In this document: positions 1 through 8,503 of the stretch, piece by piece
Numbering within the stretch: position 1 is the stretch's first letter
How the letters are laid out: every line of letters begins with the position of its first letter
NCBI GenBank assembly: GCA_017403985.1
Contig: JAFRDE010000009.1
Span: 1 to 64,000 of the forward strand
Direction: 5' to 3'
Length of the DNA: 64,000 nt
Source of the DNA: Ruminococcus sp.
GTDB lineage: Bacteria; Bacillota; Clostridia; Oscillospirales; Acutalibacteraceae
Position numbers and translations under genes: made by a program
The notes under the pieces: model-generated
The model's input: only the letters and a program-made list of their open reading frames with translations
Database searches by the model: none
What the model was told of the DNA's origin: nothing

Positions 1-1
1 C

Positions 2-1013
2 AAGTTTGTCGATGAAGACGGCACCGAGCTCCAGAGCAGCGATGTTGCTTACGGCGAGACTCCCGCATACACCGGCGAAACTCCGACTAAGGATGCTGAC
101 GCTCAGTATACCTACACCTTCGACGGTTGGGATCCCGAGATCACTTCGGTAACCGGCGACGCGACCTACACCGCGACCTATACCTCCACCGTCAATAAGT
201 ACACCATCACCTTCGAGAACGAAGACGGTACTGAGCTGCAGAGCTCTGAGGTCGCCTACGGCGATACCCCGAGCTATACCGGCGGGACTCCCACCAAGGC
301 GGCGACCGCACAGTTCACCTACACCTTCGATAAGTGGTCACCCGAAATCACCGCTGTAACAGGCGACGCGACTTATACCGCGACCTATACCTCTACCGTC
401 AACAAGTACACGGTCAAGTTCGTCAACGAAGACGGTACCCAGCTACAGAGCAGTGAGGTAGCCTACGGCGAGACGCCCGCCTACACCGGCGAGACTCCGA
501 CCAAGGCGGCGACCGCACAGTACACCTACACCTTCAGCGACTGGACGCCCGATGTTTCCGAGGTCACCGGCGACGTCACCTACAAGGCGACCTATACGTC
601 CACCCTCAGAACCTACACCGTCACATGGCAGAATGATGACGGCACCGAGCTTGAAAAGGACGAGAACGTTGCCTACGGCACGACTCCGTCCTATGACGGC
701 GCGACCCCGACCAAGGCGGCTGACGCACAGTACACCTACACCTTCAGCGACTGGACGCCCGATGTTTCCGAGGTCACCGGCGACGTCACCTACAAGGCGT
801 CCTACACGTCCACCCTCAGAACCTACACGGTCATCTGGCAGAATGATGACGGCACCGAGCTTGAAAAGGACGAGAACGTTCCTTACGGCACGACCCCGAG
901 TTACGACGGCGAGACTCCGACCAAGGCGTCTGACACATTCTATGCCTACAGCTTCGAAAAGTGGACTCCCGATGTTACCATGGTCACCGGCGACGCAACC
1001 TACAAGGCGTCCT
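2..1013 (+). repeat. Five tandem 207-210 bp coding repeats
   Basis: Repeat boundaries, set by the TACAC(C/G)GTC codons, fall at 200, 407, 614 and 824, giving spacings of 207, 207 and 210 bp; the first unit begins before the window. Copies 4 and 5 are nearly identical over long stretches, including synonymous sites, which points to recent duplication or gene conversion. Confidence 0.9.
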
Positions 1014-2272
1014 ACGCGGCGACAGCGATCAGTATTGAAACCTCCCACTCCCTGTCCCTCGAGGGTCAGATCCACGTGAACTTCTACTGGAGGATCTTCA
1101 ACGATACCTCTTCCGGTTACACCTATACGTTCACCATCAACGGAACTACCTCCGATCCGCTGCCGCTGCCGACAGCTCAGGATGAAAACGGCTTCGGTTA
1201 CAAGACGAGCATTGCGGTCAACGCTCCCGAGATGACCTGCGACATCACCGCTAAGCTGTACAAGAACGACACCTTGGTGATGACCGACGTTTACAAGGCA
1301 ACTGATTACGCAAAGGCATTCAACTATCTCTATGAAGAGACCGCGACCGGGCTCGAGGACAACACACCTTACCTGATCGGTAAGATCAACGGTTCCACCA
1401 ACTGGAATGCGGCTGATCCGAGATTCAAGCTCACCGAGAATCCCGGGAACACCGACGAGTATGTCATTAAGAGTGTCGCTCTGACGGCAGGCGATAAGAT
1501 CAAGGTCGCGAAGTATTACACCGCTACCGAAAGCTACGGAATGTATCCCGACGGCACCGGCAACGAGTTCACGATCGAGCGGAACGGCGTCTATAACATC
1601 TACTTCAAGAAGAATTGTGACGTCGATACCGAAGGCTGGCACTACGGCAAGTTCTATGTCGAGACCGTCACCACCGAGAACGCGGCTTACCAGAACAACC
1701 TGCTGCCTACGCTGCTGCAGTCGACCGTGAACTATGGCGCAAAGGCGCAGACCTACTTCGGTGTCAACACCGACGACCTCGCCGACGATGCAATCAGAGT
1801 CAAGGGCAAATTCCCCGAGGTCACGCAGGATATGATCAACGCGCGTCTGGGCGACGACGAGACCAGAGCGAGATTCGCGGACGATATCTTTGCCGACTAC
1901 GGTCTGACGTATCGCGGCGCTTCGCTGGTCATGAATTCGAACACGAAGCTCAAGATCTATTTCAGAATCACGGATCAGGCGACCTTCGATCAGTTCAGGG
2001 ACAGCTTCATCTTCAACGGCGAGGCAGTCGCGCCGAATTACAACGGCACGCTCGTGAGCTTCGATCTGAACGGTATCGCTCCCGCGAACCTTGCGGTACG
2101 CTATACGCTGGCGAACACCAAGGGCAGGGGGGCTTCTCTTGATTACTCCGCACTCGATTACGCGACTACCTGCATGTCTTATATGGACAGCGAGCCTGAA
2201 CTGTATAACCTGATCCAGGCGCTGTACTGGTACAACGTATATGCAGATGCGTACTTCAAGAACGCTGTATAA
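2..2272 (+). CDS. Large secreted InlB-like repeat protein, C-terminal part (5' end outside window)
   Basis: The reading frame is open from the window edge, so only the C-terminal 756 residues are visible. The first 337 residues are five tandem repeats of about 69 residues, each with a Tyr-Thr-Val start, an (N/E)(D/N)DGTEL core, a TPTKAATAQYTYTF stretch and a VTGDxTYxATY end; these resemble InlB B-type/Listeria-Bacteroides repeats. After them comes a region around nt 1350-1680 with a YLIGKINGSTNW opening that resembles small starch- or glycan-binding beta domains (inference). A C-terminal domain ends in ALYWYNVYADAYF. No LPXTG motif or terminal membrane anchor is seen, so attachment is unclear. 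A class B sortase gene follows. Family function is adhesion or matrix; substrate unknown. Confidence 0.8.
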   Translation, partial: KFVDEDGTELQSSDVAYGETPAYTGETPTKDADAQYTYTFDGWDPEITSVTGDATYTATYTSTVNKYTITFENEDGTELQSSEVAYGDTPSYTGGTPTKAATAQFTYTFDKWSPEITAVTGDATYTATYTSTVNKYTVKFVNEDGTQLQSSEVAYGETPAYTGETPTKAATAQYTYTFSDWTPDVSEVTGDVTYKATYTSTLRTYTVTWQNDDGTELEKDENVAYGTTPSYDGATPTKAADAQYTYTFSDWTPDVSEVTGDVTYKASYTSTLRTYTVIWQNDDGTELEKDENVPYGTTPSYDGETPTKASDTFYAYSFEKWTPDVTMVTGDATYKASYAATAISIETSHSLSLEGQIHVNFYWRIFNDTSSGYTYTFTINGTTSDPLPLPTAQDENGFGYKTSIAVNAPEMTCDITAKLYKNDTLVMTDVYKATDYAKAFNYLYEETATGLEDNTPYLIGKINGSTNWNAADPRFKLTENPGNTDEYVIKSVALTAGDKIKVAKYYTATESYGMYPDGTGNEFTIERNGVYNIYFKKNCDVDTEGWHYGKFYVETVTTENAAYQNNLLPTLLQSTVNYGAKAQTYFGVNTDDLADDAIRVKGKFPEVTQDMINARLGDDETRARFADDIFADYGLTYRGASLVMNSNTKLKIYFRITDQATFDQFRDSFIFNGEAVAPNYNGTLVSFDLNGIAPANLAVRYTLANTKGRGASLDYSALDYATTCMSYMDSEPELYNLIQALYWYNVYADAYFKNAV

Positions 2273-2344
2273 TCGACAAAAGTAACAGGACGAAAACGCA
2301 AGATGAAATCATGTGATTTCGTTCCGAAAGAATGAACAAAAGTC

Positions 2345-2385
2345 CATAAACCCGTAGCCCCCGGGCTATGGGTTTATGTTCTTTG
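2345..2385 (+). terminator. Terminator after the repeat protein
   Basis: A 15-16 bp stem (CATAAACCCGTAGCCC with GGGCTATGGGTTTATG) and a 2-nt loop lie 70 bases after the stop codon. The T tract is weak. Confidence 0.75.
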
Positions 2386-2473
2386 CGAATGAATGATACG
2401 ATTTGAACACAGCTGAACAAGCGTTGGAAAAACGCAAAACAGCCTTCCCCTCAAGGGCAATATCGTCAACTTA

Positions 2474-2505
2474 AGGCTCCTTTATCTAAAGGGAGCTGTC
2501 GCCGT
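2474..2505 (+). repeat. Truncated copy of an AAGGCTCC/GGGAGCTGTCGCC interspersed element
   Basis: The stretch AAGGCTCCTTTATCTAAAGG then GAGCTGTCGCC matches the inner hairpin of the element at 50122-50268. Here only the first hairpin remains. The rest of the gap 2273-2536 shows a terminator and no gene. Confidence 0.6.
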
Positions 2506-2536
2506 ACCCTATTATTTTAAAGGTATTATCAGTACG

Positions 2537-3370
2537 ATGAAAAAGAAACGAAAACCTTATAAACTGATCTATACTGGTATCCTGCTCCTCGCCGTTATTC
2601 TTATCGGCGTTATATCGTTTTCCGTTTACAAGCTGAGCACAGAGTATCTGCCCCAGCAGAAAGAGATACAGCGCTTTGATGAACTGAGAGAAATACTGTA
2701 TCAGACAGAAGAAACGGTAGGGGAGGACGAGGAGGATCCTTCTGCTGCCGAGGATACTCCGGTCGAAACCACCTCCAAGGGCGAACCTATCCGTGTATAC
2801 AGCCTTGAAGAACTGTTTTCGTTGAACGGCGATATGACAGCCTGGCTCACGGTACCGGATACCGGGATAGATTATCCTGTCATGCATACGCCTGACGACG
2901 TTGAATACTATCTGCATACCGATTTCGACGGATATTATTCTTTTTCGGGATGTTTGTTTGTGGGCGATAACTGTGATATCGACAGCGACATTTTTGTAAT
3001 CTATGGCCACAATATGAACAACGGGTCCATGTTCGGTGAGATCGACTTGTATTCCTATCGGGATTATATGGACGAACACTGTGATATGATCCTGCGTACG
3101 CGCGACGGCAACCGTCTGTACAGAATTTTCGCAGCATTTCCTACAAAAGTGTATGAAGAAGACGATGAGTCGGAAGATTTTCGGTATTATTTTTCTGTAG
3201 GAGAAAAAACAAAAGAAGAATATCAAAGTATCGTAGATGAGATATGTGAGCTTTCTGTCGTTTCTGTGACAGAAAAACCTTTATATCCCGCACAAATCGC
3301 TTATTTATCCACGTGCGCGTACCATGAAGATAATGGTAGATTTGTTGTCGCTGCTTATCGGATTCACTAA
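2537..3370 (+). CDS. srtB: Class B sortase
   Basis: Membrane-anchored transpeptidase that cuts a C-terminal sorting motif on surface proteins and joins them to the wall or to each other. The 277-residue protein has a basic N-terminus, one membrane segment at about residues 10-30, an acidic linker (about 60-80), then the sortase fold. The catalytic set is visible: His158 in YGHNM, Cys260 in LSTCAY and Arg268 in NGRFVV. Length and the extra helix before the Cys fit class B. The likely client in this window is the 892-residue protein at 5824, whose C-terminus carries a PQTG-type motif. The ribosome site is weak (AAAGG, 13 bases upstream). Confidence 0.9.
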   Translation: MKKKRKPYKLIYTGILLLAVILIGVISFSVYKLSTEYLPQQKEIQRFDELREILYQTEETVGEDEEDPSAAEDTPVETTSKGEPIRVYSLEELFSLNGDMTAWLTVPDTGIDYPVMHTPDDVEYYLHTDFDGYYSFSGCLFVGDNCDIDSDIFVIYGHNMNNGSMFGEIDLYSYRDYMDEHCDMILRTRDGNRLYRIFAAFPTKVYEEDDESEDFRYYFSVGEKTKEEYQSIVDEICELSVVSVTEKPLYPAQIAYLSTCAYHEDNGRFVVAAYRIH

Positions 3371-3442
3371 AGATTTTGGCGGTTATTCATAAAATATTTA
3401 AGGATTAACAAATAAATAATTAAAAATTTGTTAATAATTTGA

Positions 3443-3471
3443 TTGACTTTCAGAAGAAACTGTGTTATTCT
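3443..3471 (+). promoter_or_regulatory. Vegetative promoter for the first SipW gene
   Basis: The -35 box is TTGACT (3443-3448), a 17-bp spacer follows, and the -10 box is TATTCT (3466-3471), preceded by TGT as an extended -10. It lies 71 bases before the start codon, which excludes the longer upstream start for the next gene. Confidence 0.8.
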
Positions 3472-3541
3472 TATCTTGAGTATAAAGGGCAGTGTTTATC
3501 GGCAAGTGCTGGTTTTTCACTTTCTGAAAGGATTCAATTCC

Positions 3542-4528
3542 ATGAATAAAGATAAAGAAACTATAAATCAGGATAACGAGGCCACAAAGCCAGTTGCTAA
3601 GCGCCATAAGGCGTTTACGGTCATCGGGATTATCCTTTGTGTGATTTTGATCCCCGTCCTCGTTATCAATGTTACTATGATCATCAAAAGTTATACCAAC
3701 CCTGATGAATATCCCATGTTTGCCGGATACACCATGATGATCGTGCTTTCTCCCTCCATGGAGGACACCATCATGACCGGCGACCTGATCTTAGTCAAAA
3801 AGGCTGAGCCTGAAGATATCAAAGGTGAAAGCGCCAAAGGCGCTCAGGACGGCGATATTATCTCGTTCTTTGATCCCGACAGCGAAAAGCAAAGCGTTTT
3901 GACGCATAGATGCGTAGAGGTGACAAAGGATAAGGACGGCAGTCTCGCCTTTAAGACAAAGGGTGATAACAATGTTTCCGAAGATCTTTCATTAGCGCCT
4001 GCCAAGAACCTGATCGGTACATATATCACGCGTATCCCCGGCGCGGGCAACATCGCCATGTGGCTGCAGACGACGCCCGGACTGATCGTATGCGTAGCGG
4101 TGCCGATCGTGCTTCTCGTCGCTTATGATCTGATCATGAAGAAGCGCTATGATAAGAATAAGAAGAAGGATACCGACGCGCTCTTAGCCGAACTGGAGTC
4201 GCTGCGCGCTCAGCAGGCTGAGTCAGAAAACGCCGAAGAAGCAAAAGCTGACGCAGCCAACGAACAGGCGGCGCAGGCTCAGGCGGAAAAGAAGACGGAG
4301 GAGCCGAAGAAGGAACCGAAGTCAGATGATTCCGAAACGGCTGAAAAGCCTGAAGAGAAACAATCCGAAACGCCTGCAGAGCCGAAGGCTGAGGAGAAAG
4401 CCGGCGATGATTCGGCTGTTCCCGCCGGAATGACCGCCGAGGAGCTCGAAGAGTTCCGCGAATTCCAAAGGATGAAAAAAGCCAAAATGGCAGCTGAATC
4501 CAAGGATGAGGAAAAACCGGAGGAGTAA
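3542..4528 (+). CDS. sipW: SipW-type (ER-type) signal peptidase I with long acidic tail
   Basis: Membrane signal peptidase of the Ser/His class that in Bacillus processes TasA-like fibre proteins. The 328-residue protein has a cytoplasmic N-terminus, a membrane segment at about 25-48, catalytic Ser72 in SPSM and His122 in LTHR where bacterial-type enzymes have Lys, then a second membrane segment near 180-200. The last 120 or so residues are an Ala/Glu/Lys-rich cytoplasmic tail not needed by the family. The start at 3542 follows GAAAGGA by ten bases; a longer frame start at 3443 sits in the promoter. It directly precedes a TasA-like gene, its probable substrate. A second SipW gene is at 8504. 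Confidence 0.88.
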   Translation: MNKDKETINQDNEATKPVAKRHKAFTVIGIILCVILIPVLVINVTMIIKSYTNPDEYPMFAGYTMMIVLSPSMEDTIMTGDLILVKKAEPEDIKGESAKGAQDGDIISFFDPDSEKQSVLTHRCVEVTKDKDGSLAFKTKGDNNVSEDLSLAPAKNLIGTYITRIPGAGNIAMWLQTTPGLIVCVAVPIVLLVAYDLIMKKRYDKNKKKDTDALLAELESLRAQQAESENAEEAKADAANEQAAQAQAEKKTEEPKKEPKSDDSETAEKPEEKQSETPAEPKAEEKAGDDSAVPAGMTAEELEEFREFQRMKKAKMAAESKDEEKPEE

Positions 4529-4563
4529 GACGGCTTTTACAATCCTCAAAGTAAACTTAGTTT

Positions 4564-4670
4564 ATTCTTCCCTCGGAAGCCACGCTGAGGGTGAATATAT
4601 AAATGCCGCGGCATTCTCCGCGAATGGGCAGAGATGCCCGGTACATCCCCTCTGGTCAAGAGGGAAGAAT
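4564..4670 (+). promoter_or_regulatory. Structured 5' leader before the TasA-like gene
   Basis: An 11-bp outer stem joins 4564-4574 (ATTCTTCCCTC) to 4660-4670 (GAGGGAAGAAT). Inside it lie CGCGG-CATTCT-CCGCG (4607-4622) and GGGCA-GAGA-TGCCC (4626-4639), the latter with a GNRA tetraloop. The fold ends 50 bases before the start codon at 4720. No T tract follows, so it is not an obvious terminator; mRNA stabilisation or regulation is inferred. Confidence 0.5.
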
Positions 4671-4719
4671 CTGAAGCCTATGACGTTAGGCAAAATATTA
4701 TGAAAGGAGTTTTTCCACA

Positions 4720-5559
4720 ATGAAGAAAAACAAAATGATGAGAATCGCTGCCGTTCTTCTGATTGTGACCCTGCTCTCCACTTGCGCTATTTCCGGCACA
4801 TTTGCGAAGTATATCACCAAGGGCGAAGGCGATGGCAACGCTCGCGTTGCTGCTTGGGGCATTGAGATCTCTATGGAAGATAACCTCTTTGCTGCTCAGT
4901 ATGAGACCGACGACGCTGATTATGAGGGTGAGTATTCCGTAGTTTCCGCTGACCTTTCTGACGTAGTTGCTCCCGGTACCAAGAAGGATGACGCTATCAC
5001 AGCTACCATCTCCGGTACTCCCGAAGTTGCTACCCGTCTGTATCTCGACCTTGACGTTGAGAGCGACGCGTTCCTCGAGGCTGGCGATTATCTCGATTAC
5101 ACCACCGGTCTTGTAGACGATGATGAGTTCACTCTGACCGAGGATTATTATCCTGTTAAGTTCGACATCGCTTTCCAGGGCACCATTGCTAACCACAGGA
5201 ACATGAACTTCAAGCTCAGCGACATCGCTGGTTTCGCTGGTCTCCAGATCGACAACGGCGTTTCTCTGACCGAGCTCACCGAATGGCTGGATGCTAACGA
5301 AGGTTACTATCCTGTTATCGGCAACACCAACGCTTTCGGCCTTGGTATTGACGATCAGGGCAGAATCTATGTTGACGTTCCCGCCGGCAAGACCATCGAC
5401 GGTACTTTCACACTGTCTTGGAATTGGGCATTCGAGCAGGAGCCCATGAACGATCCCATGGACAACAGCTCCATGTATGACAAGGCTGATACCTATCTTG
5501 GTATGACTCAGCCCAACATCGACTTCACCTTCGCTGCTGCTGCAGTCCAGATCGACTAA
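4720..5559 (+). CDS. TasA/camelysin-like fibre protein, SipW-dependent
   Basis: Probable major extracellular fibre subunit of the TasA/CalY family. The 279-residue protein opens with a basic segment, a hydrophobic stretch (about 8-26) and the SipW-type junction SGTFAKY, followed by NARVAAWGIEIS, the usual first strand of this fold. Near the C-terminus it has SWNWAFE and then YDKADTYLG, a pattern shared with the 892-residue neighbour. A strong ribosome site (GAAAGGAG) precedes the start. It follows a SipW gene and a structured leader. Codon choice is strongly biased to a few codons, as in highly expressed genes. Enzymatic function is neither seen nor expected. Confidence 0.82.
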   Translation: MKKNKMMRIAAVLLIVTLLSTCAISGTFAKYITKGEGDGNARVAAWGIEISMEDNLFAAQYETDDADYEGEYSVVSADLSDVVAPGTKKDDAITATISGTPEVATRLYLDLDVESDAFLEAGDYLDYTTGLVDDDEFTLTEDYYPVKFDIAFQGTIANHRNMNFKLSDIAGFAGLQIDNGVSLTELTEWLDANEGYYPVIGNTNAFGLGIDDQGRIYVDVPAGKTIDGTFTLSWNWAFEQEPMNDPMDNSSMYDKADTYLGMTQPNIDFTFAAAAVQID

Positions 5560-5628
5560 TTCAGCTACTGCATAATTAGTTTATCTTTTCGGGGTAACAC
5601 CTGATTAATTGAATCCATTCATTCATTC

Positions 5629-5656
5629 CCCCTGCCCCCGTGGCTGGGCAGGGGGA
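5629..5656 (+). terminator. Terminator after the TasA-like gene
   Basis: A GC-rich hairpin, CCCCCTGCCC with GGGCAGGGGG around a short GTGGCT loop, lies about 70 bases after the stop. The T tract is short, so partial readthrough to the next gene is possible. The last base or two of the limits are approximate. Confidence 0.75.
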
Positions 5657-5723
5657 GTATTGAATAACCGTATCCAGATTGCAAAGATAAAAAGACTATG
5701 CGATATTATTGTATTATCTTTTT

Positions 5724-5755
5724 TAGGATATTTGTAAACTGTTACAGTTATCCTA
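5724..5755 (+). promoter_or_regulatory. Symmetric inverted repeat upstream of the wall-anchored TasA-like gene
   Basis: TAGGATA (5724-5730) and TATCCTA (5749-5755) enclose GTAA-ACTG-TTAC, giving two perfect stems separated by a 3/3 internal loop, 68 bases before the start at 5824. It could be an operator or an mRNA hairpin. Confidence 0.4.
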
Positions 5756-5823
5756 AAGATGATAATGGTTTATTTCGATTTCAATAATGACTTTTTCAGT
5801 GAATCAGAAACAGGAGGCTTTCG

Positions 5824-8502
5824 ATGAAAGACTACGCTTCTTTAAGAAAACGTAATAATGCTTCACGTACGATCGCGATTATCATGGCAGTGTTGCTGAT
5901 CATCGAGATGTGTTCTTTGACAATGCTGTTCAGCCGCGTGGTTGGATATTCGGTAGATAACTCCGGTTATGTTATCTCGCTCACTGAGGGCGCGGATAAG
6001 AGTAAGCTCAGTAAGATCGATACTGCAAAGACGGGCTTCATCATCCCCACCTTTGTCGGTGACCCCGATATTTATTTCATCGAGCCCGAGGATAAGATCA
6101 ACGAGAAGGATTTCGGTTTCTCGACCTATGATAAGGATCAGGCTTGGGGCACAAATACTGAGGTCGAGATCTTCCATCTGAAATACGACGAGGGCAGGGA
6201 AGAGTACACCGTTATCTCTGCCGATGACAGCAAGGTTTTCGCACCGGGTACTGCCGAGACCTATAAGTTCTCCGTCAAGAACGACGGTACCGCCGATCTC
6301 AAGTATCTCGTTTACCTTGAGGCTTGGATCGAAGCGAAGGACGAGAACGGCGAAGACCTCTGGCTCCCGCTGAATTCCAAATTCCATAATTCCGACGGCA
6401 CCTACTTCGGCGCCGACGGCACATCCGACTGGCATGAATTCACTTATATCGACAAGACCGGCGAGATACGTCCCCTTGCTAAGGGCGGATCGACCCGTGA
6501 TTATTATGTAGATTGGGAATGGCCCTTCGAGCGCACAGACGGCGAGGGTCTGGAAGCCAATGATACCTATGACACCATGCTCGGCGATCTCGCCGCGGCA
6601 GATGCTGATTTGCGCGCCTTTATCAAGATCAAAACCGTCGCGTGGATCGAAGATTACTGGCATATTTATACCGACGTTATCGAGGGCAGCGGTTCTACCG
6701 ATGAAGATCCCGATATGGTCGTACAATATGAGGACGAGACCTCAACCATCACAGCGACTCCCGCGGAAGGCTACGAGTTTGTTGAGTGGACCTTCGACGA
6801 GGATGATATCTATGATATCGTCGGCGACGGCAAGCTCACCGATCCGACGCTCACCATTAAGCCCGGTTCGGATATCCACGCTCACGCGAAGTTCAAGCTG
6901 AAGGAAACCGAGGCTCCGACAGAAGAACCCTCTACCGCATACTGGATCGTCGATTCCGACGTTATCGAGGGCGACGGTACTGTCACACCGCCTGTTTCCG
7001 ATCCTGTTAAGGTCGAACAGGGTTCCGGCGATACCGTGACCATTACTGCTACTCCTGCCGAAGGCTATGAGTTCATCGGCTGGGAGATCGACGGCGACTA
7101 CAGTCTCCCTGAGGGCGGCAGCTTGACCGATCCCACTCTGGTCATTCAGCCTGAGTCTGATGTACACGCACACGCTAAATTCCAGCTCAAGGCTACAGAA
7201 GCTCCGACAGAAGAGCCGACTGTCGCTTACTGGATCGTCGATACCGATGTAATTTACGGTAGTGGTGATACCACACCGCCCACCACTGATCCCGCGAAGG
7301 TCGAGCAGGGCTCCGGCGGCACGGTTACCATCACGGCAACTCCTGCCGAAGGCTATGAGTTCATCGGCTGGGAGATCGACGGCGACTATACCCTCCCCGA
7401 GGGTGGCAGCCTGACCGATCCCACCCTGGTGATCAAGCCCGATTCCGACGTACACGCCCATGCGAAGTTCAAGCCCGTACCCAAGTACTGGACTGTTGAC
7501 GCTGACGTCATCGAGGGCGACGGTACAGTTGCACCTACCGTAGACAATCCGGTCAAGGTCGAGCAGGGCTCCGGCGAGAATGTTACGATCACGGCAACTC
7601 CTGCCGAAGGCTATGAGTTCATCTGCTGGGAGATCGACGGCGACTACACCCTCCCCGAGGGCGGCAGCCTGACTGATCCGACGCTGGTCATCAAGCCCGG
7701 TTCCGATATCCACGCCCACGCGAAGTTCAAGCCCATTCCCAAGTACTGGAGTGTTGATGCTGACGTCATCGAGGGCGACGGTACGGTCGTACCTACCGTT
7801 GACAATCCGGTCAAGGTCGAACAGGGCTCCGGAGATACTGTTTCTATTACCGCTACCCCTGCTGAAGGATTCGAGTTCGTCGGCTGGGAGATCGACGGTG
7901 ACTATACACTGCCCGAGGGCGGCAGCCTAACCGATCCTAATCTGGTGATCCTGCCGAATTCGGATATCCACGCTCACGCGAAGTTCAAGCCTGTCACTCC
8001 GCCGGTCGAGTATTGGACCGTTGACGCCGATGTGAAGGAAGGCGAAGGTACGGTTTCTCCCACTGTTGATAATCCCGTAAAGGTTATCCAGAACAATGAT
8101 GAGACCGTTACCATCCATGCCGATCCCGCTGACGGCTGGGAGTTTGACGGCTGGGAGATTGACGGCGAGTACACCCTCCCCGAGGGCGGCAGCCTGACCG
8201 ATCCCACGCTGGTCATTAAGCTCGGTTCCGACGTACACGCTCACGCGAAGTTCAAGAAGAAGGTCGTTCCGACTGAAGAGCCTACCGTCGCACCTACCGT
8301 GGCACCTACCGTACAGCCTTCCGGTCCTGCTCCGACGAGCGTCGCTACAAGCGTTGCGACTTCAGCTCCCGTGACGCCGCAGACCGGCGACTTTACCCAG
8401 AATCTGCTTTGGATCATTCTGGCGATTGCAGCATTCGTTGCGCTGATCGTTCTGTTCATTGTTTATCGCAAGGTTAAGAAAAGAGAGAAAGCAGATAACT
8501 GA
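5824..8502 (+). CDS. Wall-anchored TasA-like protein with six surface repeats and a PQTG sorting signal
   Basis: An 892-residue surface protein. Residues 1-45 hold an N-terminal membrane or signal segment. Residues about 50-275 form a TasA-like domain: VFAPGTAETYKFSVKNDG, then DWEWPFE and YDTMLG, the same motif pair as in the 4720 protein. Six repeats of 86-96 residues follow (start YWxVDxDVIEG, end SDxHAHAKFK), resembling divergent InlB B-repeats. A Pro/Thr/Val/Ala stalk leads to TPQTGDF, a hydrophobic stretch and KVKKREK, a sortase sorting signal. Inference: it ties TasA-like fibres to the wall through the class B sortase at 2537. A good AGGAGG site precedes the start. Confidence 0.85.
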   Translation: MKDYASLRKRNNASRTIAIIMAVLLIIEMCSLTMLFSRVVGYSVDNSGYVISLTEGADKSKLSKIDTAKTGFIIPTFVGDPDIYFIEPEDKINEKDFGFSTYDKDQAWGTNTEVEIFHLKYDEGREEYTVISADDSKVFAPGTAETYKFSVKNDGTADLKYLVYLEAWIEAKDENGEDLWLPLNSKFHNSDGTYFGADGTSDWHEFTYIDKTGEIRPLAKGGSTRDYYVDWEWPFERTDGEGLEANDTYDTMLGDLAAADADLRAFIKIKTVAWIEDYWHIYTDVIEGSGSTDEDPDMVVQYEDETSTITATPAEGYEFVEWTFDEDDIYDIVGDGKLTDPTLTIKPGSDIHAHAKFKLKETEAPTEEPSTAYWIVDSDVIEGDGTVTPPVSDPVKVEQGSGDTVTITATPAEGYEFIGWEIDGDYSLPEGGSLTDPTLVIQPESDVHAHAKFQLKATEAPTEEPTVAYWIVDTDVIYGSGDTTPPTTDPAKVEQGSGGTVTITATPAEGYEFIGWEIDGDYTLPEGGSLTDPTLVIKPDSDVHAHAKFKPVPKYWTVDADVIEGDGTVAPTVDNPVKVEQGSGENVTITATPAEGYEFICWEIDGDYTLPEGGSLTDPTLVIKPGSDIHAHAKFKPIPKYWSVDADVIEGDGTVVPTVDNPVKVEQGSGDTVSITATPAEGFEFVGWEIDGDYTLPEGGSLTDPNLVILPNSDIHAHAKFKPVTPPVEYWTVDADVKEGEGTVSPTVDNPVKVIQNNDETVTIHADPADGWEFDGWEIDGEYTLPEGGSLTDPTLVIKLGSDVHAHAKFKKKVVPTEEPTVAPTVAPTVQPSGPAPTSVATSVATSAPVTPQTGDFTQNLLWIILAIAAFVALIVLFIVYRKVKKREKADN
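6655..8262 (+). repeat. Six coding repeats of 258-288 bp
   Basis: Units begin at the codons for YW at 6655, 6940, 7228, 7486, 7744 and 8011. Longer units carry a (K/Q)xTEAPTEEP linker at the end. The middle four share long identical stretches such as the codons for TATPAEGYEF. Confidence 0.9.
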
Positions 8503-8503
8503 C

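Noticed and set aside
443-1642. Long minus-strand open frame opposite the first repeat protein
   Set aside because: It mirrors the repeat array codon by codon, has no ribosome site, and arises from the GC-rich repeated codons of the plus-strand gene.
4506-4703. Small open frame across the TasA leader
   Set aside because: It lies over the structured leader, with no ribosome site and no recognisable protein pattern.
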